DNA of 15,352 nucleotides. Origin: JBGPOS01 sp041488155 (lineage in GTDB: Bacteria; Chloroflexota; Dehalococcoidia; Tepidiformales; Tepidiformaceae). This document shows positions 6,892 through 13,539 of the stretch, in pieces. Numbering within the stretch: the stretch's first letter is position 1; every line of letters starts with the position of its first letter. Made by a program: the position numbers and the translations under genes. Below the pieces are notes generated by a model that saw only the letters and a program-made list of their open reading frames with translations, was not told the origin of the DNA and made no database searches. The stretch covers positions 1 through 15,352 of the forward strand of contig JBGPOS010000079.1 of NCBI GenBank assembly GCA_041488155.1, given 5' to 3'.

Positions 6892-6907
6892 TGCTAAACT
6901 TGGCTCC
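6892..6907 (+). promoter_or_regulatory. Extended -10 promoter of the HEAT-repeat gene, probably leaderless
   Basis: TG-C-TAAACT (6892-6900) lies in the 18-base gap after gpsA and ends exactly 7 bases before the ATG at 6908. This matches the arrangement at argF. No Shine-Dalgarno is present. It implies an internal promoter that can express the HEAT, Nudix and GNAT genes apart from the upstream lipid genes. Confidence 0.55.
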
Positions 6908-7846
6908 ATGGCTCCCACGGCATCCGACACCCTGGGGGCGCTGCTGCGGGCTGTAGCCGCTGGCGATGAGCCGACGTGGACACAGTTGACAGCTCTGAGC
7001 GCTCTCGGACCGGAGGAAGCCGCTGAGCTCGCAAGGGCATGGCCGGGGCTGCCTGCGGGGACGAGGGAAGAGCTGCTCGTCCGAACCACAGAGCTCGCCG
7101 AAGACGACGTTGTGCTCGATTTCGTGGAGTTGGGCAAGGTCGGCCTCGACGACGAGGACGCGAGTGTGCGACTCCGCGCGGTGGAATCGCTATGGGAGAC
7201 GGAAGACCGCGCCGTAGCTGATCGGCTGGTGGCGATCCTGCGGGGTGACGTGGAGGTCGCCGTGCGCACGGCGGCGGCGGACTGCTTGAATCACTTCGTC
7301 ATGCTGCGGGAGTGCGAAAAGTTCGACGCAGCCCGCGGTGATGCGATTGTGGCGGCGCTCGAAACCTGCGCGCGAGACGTGGCTGAGCCAGTCGAAGTGC
7401 GAGCCGGCGCCATCGCGGCGCTCGGCCCCCGGAATCTGCGTTCGGTCGCGGAGATCGTCGCGGAAGCGTACGACGACCCGGATCGACGGCTGCACATCGC
7501 TGCCTTGAGGGCGATGGGTGACTCCGGGGACGGACGCTGGGTCGACAACCTGGTGCAGGACTTCGCCTCGGCGGATCCAGAGTTCCGCTACGAGGCTGTC
7601 CTCGCGGCAGGCTCTATCGGGTCGGAGGAGACGCTCGGGCCGCTCGGCGAGCTGTTGGAGGACGAGGACAGTGAGGTGATCCTGTCCGCCATAGAAGCGC
7701 TGGGTGAAACGGGAGGCGATGAAGCACTGAGCGCCCTGCTTGAGTTCTCAAAGCGGTCGCCGGGAAGCTTCGAGGAGGCAGTGAAATCGGCTCTCGCGGC
7801 GGCGTCCGAGCCGGTCGCGGGTCGTGGGGGTCTGGCGAAGTGGTAG
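6908..7846 (+). CDS. HEAT-repeat protein
   Basis: A 312-residue, strongly acidic, all-helical protein without a signal peptide or membrane segment, so it should be cytosolic. From about residue 60 to 300 it has HEAT-like units of 30-40 residues. Each has a helix rich in Asp/Glu followed by a helix of the type VRLRAVESLWE, VRTAAADCLNHF, VRAGAIAALGP, LHIAALRAMGDSG, FRYEAVLAAGSIG or VILSAIEALGETG. HEAT arrays usually act as protein-binding scaffolds and have no catalytic centre. The family is unrecognised and the partner unknown. It has its own predicted promoter and overlaps the Nudix gene start by 7 bases, so it may be co-expressed with that hydrolase. Start at ATG 6908 is supported by the -10 placement. 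Confidence in the repeat class is high; no cellular role can be given. Confidence 0.88.
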   Translation: MAPTASDTLGALLRAVAAGDEPTWTQLTALSALGPEEAAELARAWPGLPAGTREELLVRTTELAEDDVVLDFVELGKVGLDDEDASVRLRAVESLWETEDRAVADRLVAILRGDVEVAVRTAAADCLNHFVMLRECEKFDAARGDAIVAALETCARDVAEPVEVRAGAIAALGPRNLRSVAEIVAEAYDDPDRRLHIAALRAMGDSGDGRWVDNLVQDFASADPEFRYEAVLAAGSIGSEETLGPLGELLEDEDSEVILSAIEALGETGGDEALSALLEFSKRSPGSFEEAVKSALAAASEPVAGRGGLAKW

Positions 7847-8280
7847 CGAGAAGGGCCGCGGTGGAAACGGTCTCGGCAGGCGGGGTCGTTTGGCGGAAGA
7901 CGGAGGCGGGAGAGGTGGAGGTAGTGCTCTGCGGGCGGAACGCGGACTCGATTTGGGGGCTGCCCAAGGGCACGCCAGACGACAACGAATCGATCGAAGC
8001 GACCGCCCTGCGTGAAGTGCGAGAGGAGACAGGCCTCCTCGTGCAGCTGGGCGAGAGACTCGGGGCGATCGAGTATTGGTTCACAGCCGGCCCCGTGCGG
8101 TACCACAAGTTCGTGCACCACTGGTTGATGGAACCGACCGGCGGCGATGTCGCCGATCACGACGCGGAGTTCGACGAAGTGGAGTGGATGCCAATAGCGG
8201 AAGCGGGGCGCAAGCTCAGCTACGACAATGAACGGCGGATACTGGCAGAGGCGGCCAGGGCGCTCGGGGCGAGCCTTTGA
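7840..8280 (+). CDS. Nudix hydrolase
   Basis: A 146-residue protein with a complete Nudix box, G-x5-E-x7-REVREETGL, at about residues 45-67, preceded by WGLPKG. The motif holds the glutamates that bind Mg2+ for cleaving nucleoside diphosphate linkages. The WxLPKG lead-in and compact size resemble the Ap4A-hydrolase and MutT-like branch, but the substrate cannot be told from sequence. The C-terminal WMPIAEAGRKLSY and the aromatic strand YHKFVHHWLM are usual for the fold. GTG 7840 overlaps the HEAT gene end and is preceded by a G-rich run; a second GTG at 7861 would shorten it by seven residues without touching the domain. It overlaps the following acetyltransferase by four bases (TTGA). Confidence 0.92.
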   Translation: MVARRAAVETVSAGGVVWRKTEAGEVEVVLCGRNADSIWGLPKGTPDDNESIEATALREVREETGLLVQLGERLGAIEYWFTAGPVRYHKFVHHWLMEPTGGDVADHDAEFDEVEWMPIAEAGRKLSYDNERRILAEAARALGASL

Positions 8281-8888
8281 TCGGGGAACGAGACTTACGG
8301 CCGTGTGAGGTCGTGGCCGAGACGACCCGCCTACGGCTGCGCCTCAAGAGCCGGGAAGACGCTCTCGACGACTTCGAGTGGCGGCGCGATCCCGAAGGGG
8401 CTATGTACGACGGTGCACTGCCGCTCGCGATGACGTTCTCCGAGTTCGTCGAGCACGTCGAGCGCGACCTCGGCTTCGTCGACCCACGCCGGCGAATGTT
8501 CGCGGTGGACACCCGGGAGGGGTTGCACATCGGCAACGTGATGTACTACAACGCTGACTCGGCTCGCGACTCGGCTGAGTTCGGGATCAGCATCGGACGA
8601 AGGGAGTGGCGGGGGCACGGATTGGGATCGGAGGCGGCGATAGCGTTCCTGCGGCTTCTGTGGGCGACCACACCTTTTCGGCGCATTTACCTGCACACGC
8701 TGGAGTGGAACGAGCGAGCCCAGCACTGCTTCCGCAAGGCGGGGTTCGAAGAGACAGCGCGGGTCCTGCGCGATGGGAAATCGTTCCTTCGAATGGAAGC
8801 ACGGCGCGAGTGGTGGTTGATGTGGGAGATGGAGGGCTGCTTCGCGGCGGTACCCGCGGAGGAACCTTCGACAACGGCGGGCACGTAG
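8277..8888 (+). CDS. GNAT-family N-acetyltransferase
   Basis: A 203-residue protein of the RimJ/RimL-like GNAT group. The opening TTRLRLRLKSREDA, the central strand FGISIGRREWRGHGLGSEA with the acetyl-CoA phosphate-binding R-x-x-G-x-G/A motif, and the late segment WNERAQHCFRKAGFEE are standard for the fold. The end (WWLMWEMEGCF onward) is an unusual tail. TTG 8277 overlaps the Nudix stop, and GTG 8313 is an alternative start just before the first beta strand. Acceptor substrate is unknown: ribosomal protein N-termini, small amines and antibiotics are all used by relatives. It is probably the last gene of the cluster, since 127 bases without a gene and a GC-rich hairpin follow. Confidence 0.9.
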   Translation: MIGERDLRPCEVVAETTRLRLRLKSREDALDDFEWRRDPEGAMYDGALPLAMTFSEFVEHVERDLGFVDPRRRMFAVDTREGLHIGNVMYYNADSARDSAEFGISIGRREWRGHGLGSEAAIAFLRLLWATTPFRRIYLHTLEWNERAQHCFRKAGFEETARVLRDGKSFLRMEARREWWLMWEMEGCFAAVPAEEPSTTAGT

Positions 8889-8941
8889 CCGGACCGCATC
8901 CCCCGGTTCACCCTCCTGTTACCGGTTGTACCGATCGCTGG

Positions 8942-8966
8942 GGCCCCGTTGGCCTCTCCCGGGGCC
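8942..8966 (+). terminator. GC-rich hairpin after the GNAT gene
   Basis: A perfect 7-bp stem, GGCCCCG/CGGGGCC (8942-8948 and 8960-8966), encloses an 11-base loop and is followed by TCTTCC rather than a true T run. It lies 54 bases past the GNAT stop, where the cluster would be expected to end. It may be a weak or Rho-assisted terminator. The remaining intergenic bases (8889-9015) show no other clear element. Confidence 0.35.
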
Positions 8967-9015
8967 TCTTCCGCGCCGACAATGACATGAGAACGAACTG
9001 GTTCGGGGCCATGTT

Positions 9016-10416
9016 ATGGCGCCGGTCGACGCGAGGAAGAGGATGGAGCAGGGCCGCCCCGAGGTCATCGGTGCGCTCGCGATGGCGAGCGACCGTGAAG
9101 TCCCGCCCGAAGAGCCGCGCACACAACGGCCGCGGCTGCGCACCCTCCCGGTCCTCCCTACGGCTCCCGATTCGGTAGCTGACCTGGGACTGCCCCAGCG
9201 ATTCATTGAAGACCTGGCCCTGAAAACCCTGTATCGCACGCCAATGCCCACGCCAGCCGGCGTGGCGGGCGCGATGAAAATCGCGCCCGCGATCGCCCGG
9301 CAGCTCATCGACGAACTCAAGCGCGCCCGCCTGGTGGAGACAACCTCGGCTTCTGGCCGGCTCGAGTCAGAGTGGCGTTACCGGCTGACCGAACTCGGAC
9401 TCCATGAGGCAGAGAGCGCGTTTGAGAGGACTCGCTACGTGGGGCCCGTGCCGGTGCCGATCCAGGAGTACTTCGCGCACCTCGACGAGGACGGCGATTC
9501 AGGCGGCGCCGACCCCTCCCGGATGGTGAAAGCGCTTCAGCAACTGGTGCTTGGGCGCGACGTGGTGGCGAAAGTTTGCCTGGCTCTGACTTCGGGCCGG
9601 CCGGCAATGCTGTGGGGCGCGCCGGGGAACGGCAAGACGACGATCTTGGAGCTCTGCGGCGAGTCGATCCACGGCGTGGTGTTGCTGCCGGTCGCTGTGT
9701 ACGTGAGCGGGCACGTGATTCGGCTGTACGACGACCTTGTGCACGTCGCGGTCGAGGGGGATGAATCGCCCGAGTGGGACGGTGGTGACCGCCGGTGGCT
9801 GCGGGTGCGGCGACCGTTCGTCTTCGTCGGGGGCGAATTGCGCCCGGAGGACCTCGACCTGGCCTATGACCCGGCGCTCGGCTACCACCAGGCCCCGCCT
9901 CACGTGAAGGCACACGGCGGGCTGCTTGCCATCGATGACTTTGGACGGCAACAGGTTTCGCCGCAGATGTTGCTGAACCGCTGGATCGCGGCGCTTGAAC
10001 GGGAAGAAGACACGATGACCCTGGTCACCGGCGAGCGGATCACTTTCCCCTTCCGTTCGACGATTTGCTTCAGCACGAACCTCGAACCCCGCTCGATGCT
10101 CGAAGAGGCACACATGCGGCGGATCCCTTACAAGATCCACATCCCGGAACCAACCGAGGGCCAGATGGCCGAGCTTTTCCAGCGATTCGCCAACGCGATG
10201 GGAGTCAACTACGAAGCGCAGAATGTGGCTGTAGCGGTCGATATGGTGCGCAAGGCGAGCGGAGGGAACCTCCGAAGCTGCCAGGCTCGCGACATTCTCC
10301 AGCTCATCATGGAAGAGTCACGATTTGTGCACCGGCCGCCGTCGCTGGAAGTGGCGGCAGTGCGCCGTGCCTGCGACCTTTACTTCGGCATCGACCCGGG
10401 CGTTTCCACCGGGTAG
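9016..10416 (+). CDS. Winged-helix AAA+ ATPase
   Basis: A 466-residue cytosolic protein. Residues 1-55 are Pro/Arg-rich and probably disordered. About 60-135 look like a winged helix: LKTLYRTPMPTPAGVAGAM, then a recognition-type helix PAIARQLIDELKRARLVE, then a wing ending in YRLTELG. The ATPase core has Walker A GAPGNGKTT (about 201-209) and Walker B LLAIDDFG (about 304-311). It then has FSTNLEP as the sensor-1 region and a C-terminal helical lid with NLRSCQARD. The layout recalls MoxR-like and ATPase-with-chaperone proteins, but I do not recognise a named family. ATG 9016 is the first usable start, while ATG 9043 is preceded by AGGAAGAGG and may be the true one. It has no co-oriented neighbour in the window, so its partner is not visible. 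The call as AAA+ is firm; the role is unknown. Confidence 0.85.
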   Translation: MAPVDARKRMEQGRPEVIGALAMASDREVPPEEPRTQRPRLRTLPVLPTAPDSVADLGLPQRFIEDLALKTLYRTPMPTPAGVAGAMKIAPAIARQLIDELKRARLVETTSASGRLESEWRYRLTELGLHEAESAFERTRYVGPVPVPIQEYFAHLDEDGDSGGADPSRMVKALQQLVLGRDVVAKVCLALTSGRPAMLWGAPGNGKTTILELCGESIHGVVLLPVAVYVSGHVIRLYDDLVHVAVEGDESPEWDGGDRRWLRVRRPFVFVGGELRPEDLDLAYDPALGYHQAPPHVKAHGGLLAIDDFGRQQVSPQMLLNRWIAALEREEDTMTLVTGERITFPFRSTICFSTNLEPRSMLEEAHMRRIPYKIHIPEPTEGQMAELFQRFANAMGVNYEAQNVAVAVDMVRKASGGNLRSCQARDILQLIMEESRFVHRPPSLEVAAVRRACDLYFGIDPGVSTG

Positions 10417-10480
10417 TTCCGTCCACTGCTCGTCACGTAAGTGACCGGGCGGGAAGCGACGCCGTCCTCCTGATCATATC

Positions 10481-10504
10481 CGGCCCACTCGCGGCGGAGT
10501 GCCG
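10481..10504 (-). terminator. Hairpin after the small membrane-protein gene
   Basis: An inverted repeat with CACTC/GAGTG inner stem and CGG/CCG outer stem (2-base bulge) lies directly after the minus-strand stop at 10506. No T run follows on either strand. It falls in the 89-base convergent gap after the ATPase gene, which also has a GTCAC-GTAA-GTGAC hairpin (10432-10445) and ACCCGG/CCGGGT overlapping the ATPase stop. Any of these could help terminate transcription from either side, but none is a classical intrinsic terminator. Confidence 0.3.
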
Positions 10505-10505
10505 T

Positions 10506-10628
10506 TCAGCTTCGCATCACGAGATCGTCGAACTCCTCAGCGGTAAGGTCACTTCCCAGCCAGATGAAGACGGCGACAGCGGCGAACGCGAAGACAACCA
10601 GTAGCGCTCGGATCGGTCGGTTCACCAC
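10506..10628 (-). CDS. Small single-pass membrane protein
   Basis: A 40-codon minus-strand frame starting at GTG 10628 (or the adjacent GTG 10625, 39 residues). The product begins with a basic patch (NRPIR), then one hydrophobic helix, ALLVVFAFAAVAVFIWLG, then a short acidic tail, SDLTAEEFDDLVMRS. The positive-inside pattern predicts a cytoplasmic N-terminus and an external C-terminus. A TATACT box (10640-10635) sits 6 bases before the first GTG, the same near-leaderless spacing as at argF and the HEAT gene. Together the promoter and the clean TM topology argue for a real gene. It converges on the winged-helix ATPase gene. The family is unknown. It could be a membrane anchor or a regulator of a larger complex, but nothing in the sequence says which. 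Confidence 0.6.
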   Translation of the reverse strand: MVNRPIRALLVVFAFAAVAVFIWLGSDLTAEEFDDLVMRS

Positions 10629-10634
10629 TGGCTA

Positions 10635-10640
10635 AGTATA
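10635..10640 (-). promoter_or_regulatory. -10 box of the small membrane-protein gene
   Basis: TATACT on the minus strand, 6 bases upstream of a tandem GTG-GTG. This places the predicted transcription start at the start codon. No -35 match is evident about 17 bases upstream. Confidence 0.5.
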
Positions 10641-10899
10641 TCCCTCCTCCGCAACCCCAGACCGGGTTCAGGACCGGCGGTCGCGGTCGAAGATCTAGCC
10701 GATGGGTACGAGTCTCCCGGCACCTCAATCGAGCCCAACTCTCCAGGTCGTCCGGCCGCGCCTGCGGTTGGTCCGAGCCTTCTCAACGGAGGAGGAGTTG
10801 CGTCCGTTGCTCGAAGGCCTCTGGGTCACGGGCGACGGGGAACGATGGCGATTTCGACGTCCTGTTCGGCACCTGCGTGGAGCGGGATAGCAACTGCGC
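10641..10899. other. Stretch without a convincing gene
   Basis: This gap of about 260 bases lies between the small membrane-protein promoter and the end of the IPT-repeat gene. The only candidate is a 62-residue plus-strand frame (10702-10890), with a middle part reading FSTEEELRPLLEGLWVTGDG. It has no Shine-Dalgarno and no -10 at leaderless spacing, and its ends are Pro- or Arg-rich. It may be a decayed gene fragment or noise. No terminator with a T run is seen for the IPT gene. Confidence 0.4.
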
Positions 10900-13083
10900 T
10901 CAGCCCAGTTGGACCGTCCAGACCATGGTTCCAGGTGCGTCCATGAGGATCCAGAGAGCTGTGCCGGTCACCATCGTCGAAAATTCGTTCAAACCGGGGT
11001 TGTTCTCGTTCTCGGTGAGATAGATCTGCCAGACGCCGGCGATGGAGTTCCAGCGGTAGAGCGCAACGACGCGGATGAAGATGTCGTTCGTGTTGGGGTC
11101 GTTGGGGGACTCGCGACCGCGAAGGGCGTCGGAGACGCTCATGCCATTGGCGCCAGCCCAAACCACGAAGCTCCAGGAGAAGGAAAGCGAATAGGAGACG
11201 AGCGCCGTGCCGGTGTAGGTGAAGGTGGTGGCGACGGTGACCGGACTTGGTCCGCCGGGGGCCATCACGACGACCTCGACCGTGCCGCCGGAGTGCGGGG
11301 GTGTGGAGACCGTCAGGTGGCTGTCGTCGAGCACCGTAGGTACCGCGCCTGTAGCACCGAAACGCACTTCGGCGGCCCCCGTGAATCCCGTCCCGGTGAT
11401 CGCGACCGTCACTCCTCCCGCAGCCGGGCCGGAGGAAGGCGCAAGGAAGACGACCGTTGGGGCTTCGACGTAGGTGTAGTGGTCTGCGTCCACGATCGAG
11501 CTGGTGCCGCCGCGGGCAGTCACGGCGACATCGACAGTTCCGGCAACGTGAGCTGGTGCGGCGACGACGAGGCTCGACTCGTCGATGGGCGTCGGCGTGG
11601 CGGGAACACCGCCGAAAGACACGACGGTAGCGTCGGTGAATCCCGATCCGGTGACCGTGACGAGGTTGCCACCGGACAGCCGGCCGCGGGAGGGCGAGAC
11701 CCCTGTGACCGAAGGGGCTCCGAAGTAGGTGAACTTATTGAACCGTGAGTTGCCGTTGAAGGCCCCGCCCACGGTGATGACTACGTTGACGATGCCGGGC
11801 GAATGCGGAGGCGACACGACTGTGAGGCGGGTGTCGTCGAACACGGCGAAGGAGAGGGCTGGGACCCCTCCGAAGGTCACGCTCGATGCCCCCGTGAACC
11901 CTGCACCCGTGATGTTGACGGCCGTGCTCCCGGCTTCGGGGCCGGCGGTGGGGGACAAACCTGTGATCGAAGGAGCGGCAACGTAGAGGAAGTGGTCGAC
12001 GTCTGTGGTCGGGCTTATGCCGCCAGGGGTGATGACGACAACATCGACCACGCCGGGGGTGTGGGCGGGGGAGATTACAGTGAGGTGGGTGGCGTCGGAG
12101 AAGGTTGGCACGGCCGGCTGTTCCCCGAACTTGACCGTCGTCGCTCCTGCGAGCGAGGTGCCCGTGACTGTGACCGCCGTTCCGCCGGCCTCCGGGCCGC
12201 TCGCTGGGACCACCGATGTCACAACAGGCGCGGCGACATAAGTGAAGGTGCCGGCCGACGCTGAAATCGGGCTGGTGCCGGCCGGGGTTACCACGCGCAC
12301 ATCGACGGCGCCGGCTGGATTGGGGGGTGAGGTCACGTTGATCAAGGTGTCGGTCACGACCACAGGGATGGCTATGGCGGAACCGAAGTCCACGGTGGTT
12401 GCGCCGGTGAATCCCGCTCCGGTGACGGTCAGGTGGGTGCCGCCGGCGACCGGGCCCAGGGTGGGGCTGACGCTGGAGACAGTCGGGCCGGCCACATAGG
12501 TGAACAGGTCCGCGAAGGTCGCTGCGGTAGCTCCACCGGGGGTTAGAGCGACGACGTGGACAGCCCCCGCGGCCAGGGCGAAGGGTGCCGGGGACAGGGC
12601 GTGGGAGTCGTCTACCACGGTCACCGTGGTCGCGGTAGCGCCGAAATTGACAACCGTCGTGCCGAGCAGACCGGTGCCGGTAATCGAGACGACGGTGCCG
12701 CCGGACGTGGACCCGAAGGTTGGCGAGATGGTGCTGATCGCCGGCAAGTAAGTGAAGTTGTCGGCGAGTGTGTTCGGGCTCGTGCCCAGGGGAGTGGTGA
12801 CGGCGACGTCGAGTGTGGCCGCCGGGTGACTTGGAGTGACGAAGCTGAGGCTCGTGTCGTTAATCGGGCTGAATCCCACAGCGGCACCGCCGAGGGTCAC
12901 GCTCGTGGCGCCGCTGAAGTTCGTCCCCGTGACGAACACCGTGGTGCCGCCTGAGGGCGGACCAGCTGCCGGCGTGAGCGAGGTGACTGTTGGAGGTCCG
13001 ACGGCGGACGCTGGCGATACCGAGCTGGTCAGTGTCAGGAGGGTAAGGGCAAACAGGAAAAGCAGGACCGCGGCAGATCTCAC
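10900..13083 (-). CDS. Secreted protein with seven IPT/TIG repeats
   Basis: Read from GTG 13083, the product is 727 residues. Residues 1-27 form a signal peptide: RS, then a hydrophobic core AAVLLFLFALTLLTLT, then a cleavage site after ASA. Seven tandem Ig-like IPT/TIG repeats of about 85 residues follow (about 30-625). Each opens with a P-x-V-x-x-x-x-P-x-x-G-P-x-x-G-G form, has ITGTGFTGAxxVxFG in the middle and ends in FTYV. Residues 626-727 are a different module, with VVALYRWNSIAGVWQIYL and TALWILMDAPGTMVW. No cell-wall anchor, LPXTG or catalytic site is seen. IPT domains usually mediate protein or sugar binding at the cell surface. The frame is open upstream to 13203, but there is no ATG there and the signal peptide fixes the start. 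It probably acts as an adhesin-like or structural exoprotein; the ligand is unknown. Confidence 0.88.
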   Translation of the reverse strand: MRSAAVLLFLFALTLLTLTSSVSPASAVGPPTVTSLTPAAGPPSGGTTVFVTGTNFSGATSVTLGGAAVGFSPINDTSLSFVTPSHPAATLDVAVTTPLGTSPNTLADNFTYLPAISTISPTFGSTSGGTVVSITGTGLLGTTVVNFGATATTVTVVDDSHALSPAPFALAAGAVHVVALTPGGATAATFADLFTYVAGPTVSSVSPTLGPVAGGTHLTVTGAGFTGATTVDFGSAIAIPVVVTDTLINVTSPPNPAGAVDVRVVTPAGTSPISASAGTFTYVAAPVVTSVVPASGPEAGGTAVTVTGTSLAGATTVKFGEQPAVPTFSDATHLTVISPAHTPGVVDVVVITPGGISPTTDVDHFLYVAAPSITGLSPTAGPEAGSTAVNITGAGFTGASSVTFGGVPALSFAVFDDTRLTVVSPPHSPGIVNVVITVGGAFNGNSRFNKFTYFGAPSVTGVSPSRGRLSGGNLVTVTGSGFTDATVVSFGGVPATPTPIDESSLVVAAPAHVAGTVDVAVTARGGTSSIVDADHYTYVEAPTVVFLAPSSGPAAGGVTVAITGTGFTGAAEVRFGATGAVPTVLDDSHLTVSTPPHSGGTVEVVVMAPGGPSPVTVATTFTYTGTALVSYSLSFSWSFVVWAGANGMSVSDALRGRESPNDPNTNDIFIRVVALYRWNSIAGVWQIYLTENENNPGLNEFSTMVTGTALWILMDAPGTMVWTVQLG
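11209..12996 (-). repeat. Array of seven IPT/TIG coding repeats
   Basis: Seven in-frame units of roughly 255 bases encode the Ig-like repeats of the secreted protein. The protein framework is conserved (GPxxGGTxVxVTGTGFxGA, then a V-FG turn, then the closing FTYVA), while the DNA has diverged. This suggests an old duplication rather than recent expansion. Repeat 5 is unusual in having VGGAFNGNSRFNKFTYFG where the others have TPGGTSP. Boundaries are approximate. Confidence 0.85.
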
Positions 13084-13189
13084 ATCAATTCGCCGCTCTT
13101 GGCCGGGCGGTGTTCGCACTCGGCTAAACCCCCTGCATGGTGTCCACGTCCAGGCGAGAGATCTGGTTCGCCACGGGGTCTCTGTGCCT

Positions 13190-13219
13190 ACTGTAGCGCG
13201 CAACAGCCGAATGGGGGAA
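13190..13219 (-). promoter_or_regulatory. Possible promoter of the IPT-repeat gene
   Basis: TACAGT (13195-13190) fits a -10 box. TTCCCC (13219-13214), 18 bases upstream, is a weak -35. Start of transcription would be near 13183, leaving a leader of about 100 bases with a 5-bp GGCGA/TCGCC hairpin. The spacing from 13204 to the tRNA at 13413 holds nothing else I can support. Confidence 0.35.
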
Positions 13220-13412
13220 CGAAGATCGGGTTGGTCTGGTCGCCCGCACGACTCCTGACTTCACACGTCACTGGCGGGAGCCGCAGCCGCTTCGCTGCCC
13301 AGCCATAGCGACGAGCACTCATCCGCCTCCGTCCCCCGTTCGATCATCGGTATGCGCCCCACTCCGGGATGACAGCGTGAAGGAATTATTGTCGAGTTCA
13401 GCTTCGAACGAT

Positions 13413-13489
13413 TGGTAGCAGGGAGGGGACTCGAACCCCTGACCTTGCGATTATGAGTCGCACGCTCTAACCAGCTGAGCTACCCTGCC
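13413..13489 (-). tRNA. tRNA-Met (anticodon CAT), elongator type
   Basis: A complete 77-base cloverleaf on the minus strand. The acceptor is GGCAGGG/CCCTGCT with a G1-U72 pair. The D arm is GCTC...GAGC, the anticodon stem TGCGA/TCGCA has loop CTCATAA, and the T arm is AGGGG-TTCGAGT-CCCCT. ACCA is encoded at the 3' end. CAT can be elongator Met, initiator Met or lysidine-modified Ile. The G1-U72 pair and the CT-ACCA end resemble Bacillus elongator tRNA-Met. The initiator is unlikely because three consecutive G-C pairs next to the anticodon loop are absent. tRNA-Ile2 remains an alternative, since its anticodon stem is often similar. Confidence 0.92.
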
Positions 13490-13499
13490 CCGAAGAGTC

Positions 13500-13528
13500 A
13501 GCCTAGCAACGGGGGAGCGTCGGGGCAA
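13500..13528 (-). promoter_or_regulatory. Promoter of the tRNA gene
   Basis: TTGCCC (13528-13523) and TAGGCT (13505-13500) are separated by exactly 17 bases, and the -10 is preceded by TGC as an extended element. The predicted start is about 13493, four bases before the mature tRNA 5' end. It lies in the 50-base gap after the sbcC stop. Confidence 0.6.
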
Positions 13529-13539
13529 CGAGCGTGGGA

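Noticed and set aside
10702..10890. 62-residue plus-strand frame as a gene
   Set aside because: No Shine-Dalgarno, no promoter at leaderless spacing and biased ends. Only the central part looks protein-like. It is mentioned under the gap rather than called.
11219..12751. Series of plus-strand frames of about 85 residues inside the IPT gene, suggesting a repeat gene on the plus strand
   Set aside because: They are antisense shadows of the seven IPT repeats. The minus strand has a signal peptide, a continuous frame and known domains.
13084..13185. A second GEMM-like riboswitch in the leader of the IPT-repeat gene
   Set aside because: The leader has GGCGAACC and TGGACG, which faintly echo GGCAAACC and GGGACG. 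However, the GNRA tetraloop, the GCAAAGC block and the CTAAACC receptor are missing, so the resemblance is not enough.
13413..13489. tRNA as an integration site for a mobile element
   Set aside because: No integrase gene and no repeated copy of the tRNA 3' end were seen in the flanks, and neighbouring genes look chromosomal.
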